A DNA stretch of 60,792 bases from Gemmatimonadota bacterium (lineage in GTDB: Bacteria; Gemmatimonadota; Gemmatimonadetes; Gemmatimonadales; Gemmatimonadaceae), in the NCBI GenBank assembly GCA_016871915.1, contig VHBP01000007.1, positions 1-60,792 on the forward strand. Reading direction: 5' to 3'. The position numbers and the translations under genes are program-made. The notes under the pieces are model-generated. The model saw only the letters and a program-made list of their open reading frames with translations, was not told the origin of the DNA and did not search any database. Of the stretch, positions 57,584 to 60,792 are shown piece by piece (position 1 is the stretch's first letter; the number at the start of each line of letters is the position of its first letter).

Positions 57584-58782
57584 CAGATCGCCCTCAGATG
57601 GCCGAGCTTGGTGCGTTTGGTCTCGAGATACTCGGCGTTCTCCGCTGTGGCCGGTGAGATGATCGGCACGCGCTCGCCGAGCGAGATGCCGTACCCCTCG
57701 AGCCCTACGAGCTTACGCGGGTTGTTGGTGATCGGTCGGATGGAGGAGACGCCGAGGTCCAAGAGGATCTGCGCGCCGATCCCGTAGTTCCGGAGATCGG
57801 GGGCGAAGCCGAGCTTCTCGTTCGCCTCGACCGTATCGGCACCGGCATCCTGCAGCGCGTAGGCCTTGAGCTTGTTGAGGAGCCCGATCCCCCGCCCTTC
57901 CTGATCGAGATAGACGATCACGCCGGCGCCGGCCTCGCCGACGAGCCGCATCGCCTCGTGCAACTGCCAATGACAGTCGCACCGCATCGAATGGAAGGTG
58001 TCACCGGTGAGGCACTTGGAGTGCATGCGGACGAGCACATCCTTCGCACCGGCGACATCCCCATAGACCAGCGCCACATGTTCCCGCGCATCGACATCGT
58101 TGCGGTAGCCGACGAGACGGAAGGTGCCGAACTCGGTCGGGAGGCGCACATCGGCCTCGCGATGGACGAGTCGCTCGTGTCGCAGGCGGTACGCGACGAG
58201 CTGCGCGACGGTGATGAAGGTGAGCCCGTGGGTCTGCGCGAAACGCTCGAGGTCAGGGCGACGCGCCGAGGCGCCCTCGCCGGTGAGGATCTCGCAGATC
58301 ACGCCCGCAGGACGGAGCCCCGCGAGGCGCATCAGATCGATCGCCGCTTCGGTGTGCCCGACGCGCTGCAACACCCCGCCCTCGCGGGCGCGGAGCGGAT
58401 GCACATGCCCGGGGCGGCGCAGATCGCTCGGCCGGGTGGAGGCCGCCGCGAGGAGACGGATCGTCGTCGCCTGATCAGAGGCGCTGATCCCGGTCGTCAC
58501 GCCGTGCGACGGCGCCGCATCGACCGTCACGGTGTAGGCGGTGCGGAGGGCGTCGGTGTTCTCCGAGCCCATCGGCGGGAGATCGAGCTCGTTGACGCGC
58601 TCTGGCGAGAGCGCGACACAGATCATCCCCTTCGCCTCCATGAGGAAGTTCACCATCTGCGGCGTGATGCACTCCGCCGCCCCGATGAGGTCGCCTTCGT
58701 TCTCGCGATCCTCGTCGTCGGCGACGACGATGAATTTGCCGTGGCGCAGGTCCTCGAGGGCCTGCTCGATCGTCCCGAACAT
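57583..58782 (-). CDS. ribBA: Bifunctional DHBP synthase / GTP cyclohydrolase II
   Basis: 399 residues supplying both riboflavin precursors. N-terminal DHBP synthase: VVADDEDRENEGDLIGAAE (metal-site Glu and Asp) and PSHGVTTGISASDQATTI. C-terminal GTP cyclohydrolase II: zinc Cys in CLTGDTFHSMRCDCHWQL, YLDQEGRGIGLLNKLKAYAL and IRPITNNPRKLVGLEGYG. The ATG two bases after ribE is the start; a longer reading overlaps ribE. Confidence 0.95.
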   Translation of the reverse strand: MFGTIEQALEDLRHGKFIVVADDEDRENEGDLIGAAECITPQMVNFLMEAKGMICVALSPERVNELDLPPMGSENTDALRTAYTVTVDAAPSHGVTTGISASDQATTIRLLAAASTRPSDLRRPGHVHPLRAREGGVLQRVGHTEAAIDLMRLAGLRPAGVICEILTGEGASARRPDLERFAQTHGLTFITVAQLVAYRLRHERLVHREADVRLPTEFGTFRLVGYRNDVDAREHVALVYGDVAGAKDVLVRMHSKCLTGDTFHSMRCDCHWQLHEAMRLVGEAGAGVIVYLDQEGRGIGLLNKLKAYALQDAGADTVEANEKLGFAPDLRNYGIGAQILLDLGVSSIRPITNNPRKLVGLEGYGISLGERVPIISPATAENAEYLETKRTKLGHLRAI

Positions 58783-58784
58783 GG

Positions 58785-59381
58785 TCAATGCGTGAGTAGG
58801 GGCGCCGCGAGGCGCTTGAGATGTTTGGCGAGGAGGTCGCCCTCCAGCTGCACGCGATCCCCCACCGCGAGGGTGCCAAAGGTCGTGTGCCGCCAGGTGT
58901 GGTCGATGATGGAGAGCTGCAGGATCCCGGGGGCCGGGAGTGCGTTGACCGTGAGGCTCACCCCGTCGACCGCGATGCTGCCGAGGGGGACGAGCAATTC
59001 GTCGATCGCGGGCGGGACCGCGACATCGATCAGCCAGGCATCCCCGCGCTTGACCACCTGTCGCACCTCGCCGACCCCATCGACATGCCCCTGCACGATG
59101 TGGCCCCCGAGGCGGTCCCCGATGGCGAGCGCGCGTTCGAGATTGAGCCGGGTCCCGACGGTCCACTGCCCGATGGTCGTCCGCTCCAGCGTGGTAACGA
59201 CAGCCGCGACCGCGAACCATCCCGCGCCGTGCCGGATGACCGTGAGACAGGCCCCGTTGCAGGCGATGCTCTCCCCGTCCGTCAGCCCCTCGTAGGGGGC
59301 GGCGATCACGAGCTCACGCCCGGCGTCCGTCGTGGACACCTCGCGCACCATGCCGACCGCCGTGATGAGCCCTGTGAACAT
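58785..59381 (-). CDS. ribE: Riboflavin synthase alpha chain
   Basis: Dismutates two lumazines to riboflavin. 198 residues in two repeated barrels. Seen: MFTGLITAVGMVREV, SIACNGACLTVI, GGHIVQGHVDGVGEV, and the second repeat SIAVDGVSLTVNAL. Called ribE here (ribC in E. coli). It lies 18 bases after ribD. Confidence 0.95.
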   Translation of the reverse strand: MFTGLITAVGMVREVSTTDAGRELVIAAPYEGLTDGESIACNGACLTVIRHGAGWFAVAAVVTTLERTTIGQWTVGTRLNLERALAIGDRLGGHIVQGHVDGVGEVRQVVKRGDAWLIDVAVPPAIDELLVPLGSIAVDGVSLTVNALPAPGILQLSIIDHTWRHTTFGTLAVGDRVQLEGDLLAKHLKRLAAPLLTH

Positions 59382-59399
59382 GGAGAGACGCGGGTGGAA

Positions 59400-60509
59400 T
59401 CAGCGAGCCAGCGACGCCGTGGGGGCGTAGACGGTCATCCGGTCGTCGCCAAAGGCACGTTCCGTGACCACCTGCCACCGCCCCGGGAGCGCCCCAGATG
59501 CCGCGGCTGCCAGCTCGACCCCGCCGAAGGCGGCGAGGGCCCCGGCCCCGAGCAGGACCGGCACCTGAAAGATAACGAGGCGGTCGACCAATCCAGCGCT
59601 CAGGAGCCCCCCTGCGAGCCCCGCCCCTCCCTCGACGAGGAGGTGGTGGACCCCTGCCTGCCGGACCAACGCCAGCTGGTCGCGGAGGGTCGGGGCGGCG
59701 AGGCACCGGACGCCTTTCGTCGCGAGGGAGCCCGTGGCGGCTGCATCCCGCACGGCCGGGGGCTCCTCATTCGGTGGGTTCGGCCCGCGCGAGATCACCC
59801 AGGTCGGGACCTTCCGCGCGGTCTTCACCAACGCGCTGGCGGCCGGCACCCGACTCGCGTCCCCGAAGACGATCCGCGTCGGCGCCACCCGCGGCCTGCG
59901 ACCCGCGCGCACCGTCAGCTTGGGGTCGTCGGCGAGGACCGTCCCCACCCCCACCGCGATCGCATCGGCATTCGCCCGCATCCGGTGCACCTCGCGCATC
60001 GCCTCGGGGCCCGTGAGCTGCAGGCGGCTGCGATCCCGCGGCGCAAGCATCGCATCCATCGATACGGCGAGCTTGAGCGTGACGAACGGGCGATCGGTCA
60101 CGCGCTGCGCGAGGAGGAAGGGCGCGTTGATTTCGGCGGCCGCTTCGGACTCCACCTCTTCGATCACCGTGATCCCCGCCTGGCGGAGCCGGTCGATCCC
60201 GCCCTGTGCGACCGGATTCGGATCGCGCACCGCGACGATCACGCGTCGGACCCCGGCCGCGATCACCGCCTCCGTGCACGGCGGCGTGCGGCCATGATGA
60301 TTGCAGGGTTCCAGCGTCACGTAGAGGTCGGCGCCGCGCGCCCGATCCCCTGCGGCCGCGAGCGCCATCACCTCGGCGTGCGGCCCGCCGAGCTCGGCAT
60401 GCCACCCTTCGCCGACGACCTCACCCCCATGAACGACGACGGCGCCGACCATGGGGTTCGGCGCCGTCCACCCCCACCCGCGTCGCGCCAACCGCAGGGC
60501 GCGACGCAT
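59400..60509 (-). CDS. ribD: Bifunctional deaminase/reductase RibD
   Basis: Second and third steps of riboflavin synthesis. 369 residues. Deaminase: GWTAPNPMVGAVVV, the zinc ligands GPHAEVMAL and LEPCNHHGRTPPC. Reductase: RPFVTLKLAVSMDAMLA, DAIAVGVGTVLADDP and HHLLVEGGAGLAGGLL. The ATG gives MRRALRLARRG, the usual N terminus, though relatives begin some residues earlier; no better start was found in the 47 bases before it. No FMN riboswitch is in front. Confidence 0.94.
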   Translation of the reverse strand: MRRALRLARRGWGWTAPNPMVGAVVVHGGEVVGEGWHAELGGPHAEVMALAAAGDRARGADLYVTLEPCNHHGRTPPCTEAVIAAGVRRVIVAVRDPNPVAQGGIDRLRQAGITVIEEVESEAAAEINAPFLLAQRVTDRPFVTLKLAVSMDAMLAPRDRSRLQLTGPEAMREVHRMRANADAIAVGVGTVLADDPKLTVRAGRRPRVAPTRIVFGDASRVPAASALVKTARKVPTWVISRGPNPPNEEPPAVRDAAATGSLATKGVRCLAAPTLRDQLALVRQAGVHHLLVEGGAGLAGGLLSAGLVDRLVIFQVPVLLGAGALAAFGGVELAAAASGALPGRWQVVTERAFGDDRMTVYAPTASLAR

Positions 60510-60556
60510 CCAGGCCGCGTCGCGCGGGCCCGGTGGGGGAGCAAGCTCGTGCTGCG

Positions 60557-60792
60557 TCAGAGGCTGAAGCGCGCGCCGAGCGACGCGAAGAAACGCTTCT
60601 TCGTGAGGTTGCTGTCGAACGGGTTGAGGAGGTTGAGATCCCCACCCGAGGTCTGCCCGACCTCGGCGACGACCTTCACGAGGAGCAGGTTGAGTCCGAG
60701 CGACCCGTAGAGCGTGTTCTGCTTCTCGGTCATCTTCGAGTTGGCGTTGATCGACCCGAGGGTGCCGACCGTGCCGCCGAGCCGCGCGCTGG
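60557..60792 (-). CDS. C-terminal part of an outer-membrane beta-barrel-like protein
   Basis: 78 codons at the window edge, 5' end missing. Alternating hydrophobic/polar residues in NTLYGSLGLNLLLVKVVAEV, and the last strand KRFFASLGARFSL ends in Phe-x-Leu with hydrophobic penultimate positions, as outer-membrane barrels do. Seen only in part, so the family cannot be named. Confidence 0.6.
   Translation of the reverse strand, partial: SARLGGTVGTLGSINANSKMTEKQNTLYGSLGLNLLLVKVVAEVGQTSGGDLNLLNPFDSNLTKKRFFASLGARFSL

Noticed and set aside
59400-60556. FMN riboswitch expected before rib genes
   Set aside because: The 47 bases before ribD show no RFN-type conserved blocks.

Overview
The window is GC-rich and densely packed with housekeeping genes, mostly on the minus strand and mostly joined by 1-4 base stop/start overlaps. 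It suggests a diderm (TonB receptor, lipoproteins, outer-membrane barrel) that makes Gln/Asn-tRNA indirectly (GatCAB), has an HPr kinase with a mannose-family PTS, a CIRCE-controlled groESL, and BshA. This combination fits Gemmatimonadota best. That is an inference from gene content, not a placement.

Layout. 1-6.2 kb: rimP-nusA-L7Ae-infB-rbfA-truB, with its own promoter and a terminator-like leader hairpin. 6.2-8.2 kb: murA (Asp in place of the catalytic Cys) and pgeF. 8.3-9.8 kb: a DUF948-like membrane protein and a zinc phospholipase C-like protein (plus strand). 9.8-17.1 kb: a small lipoprotein, serS, pcrA and gatCAB. 17.1-20.6 kb: response regulator, mannose-1-phosphate guanylyltransferase, GlmU-like protein and MBL hydrolase (plus strand). 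20.7-23.0 kb: SulP transporter, then an AT-richer patch with one likely acquired gene and a small reverse ORF. 23.1-25.2 kb: groES-groEL. 25.2-33.5 kb: a nine-gene train, scpA-scpB-rlu-mutL-miaA-bshA-uppP-birA-coaX. 33.5-33.9 kb: rpsT (plus strand). 33.9-37.8 kb: two tRNA-Ser genes, pyrR-pyrB-pyrC and a coiled-coil/zinc-ribbon protein. 37.9-40.3 kb: an exported methyltransferase (plus), tadA, a lipoprotein, and a C-terminal clpB remnant. 40.3-47.8 kb: a cobalamin riboswitch, then btuF-btuC-btuD-btuB-like genes, recO and selB. 47.8-50.2 kb: metK and an exported regulatory-like-domain protein. 50.3-55.6 kb: hprK, PTS EIIA-B-C-D, HPr and EI. 55.6-60.5 kb: ribD-ribE-ribBA-ribH-nusB and a glycosyltransferase. 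The window ends inside an outer-membrane-like protein.

Functionally, transcription/translation factors, wall precursor synthesis (murA, uppP), chromosome segregation (scpAB), mismatch repair (mutL, pcrA), and pyrimidine and riboflavin synthesis sit in tight operons. The more interesting signals are regulatory or evolutionary: an apparent attenuator between the rimP promoter and the rimP start; a B12 riboswitch whose terminator also covers the btuF ribosome-binding site; MurA with Asp119, which predicts fosfomycin insensitivity; a fossil clpB tail after selB; and an acquired patch before groEL. No CRISPR array, transposase, prophage or clearly new multi-gene system was seen.
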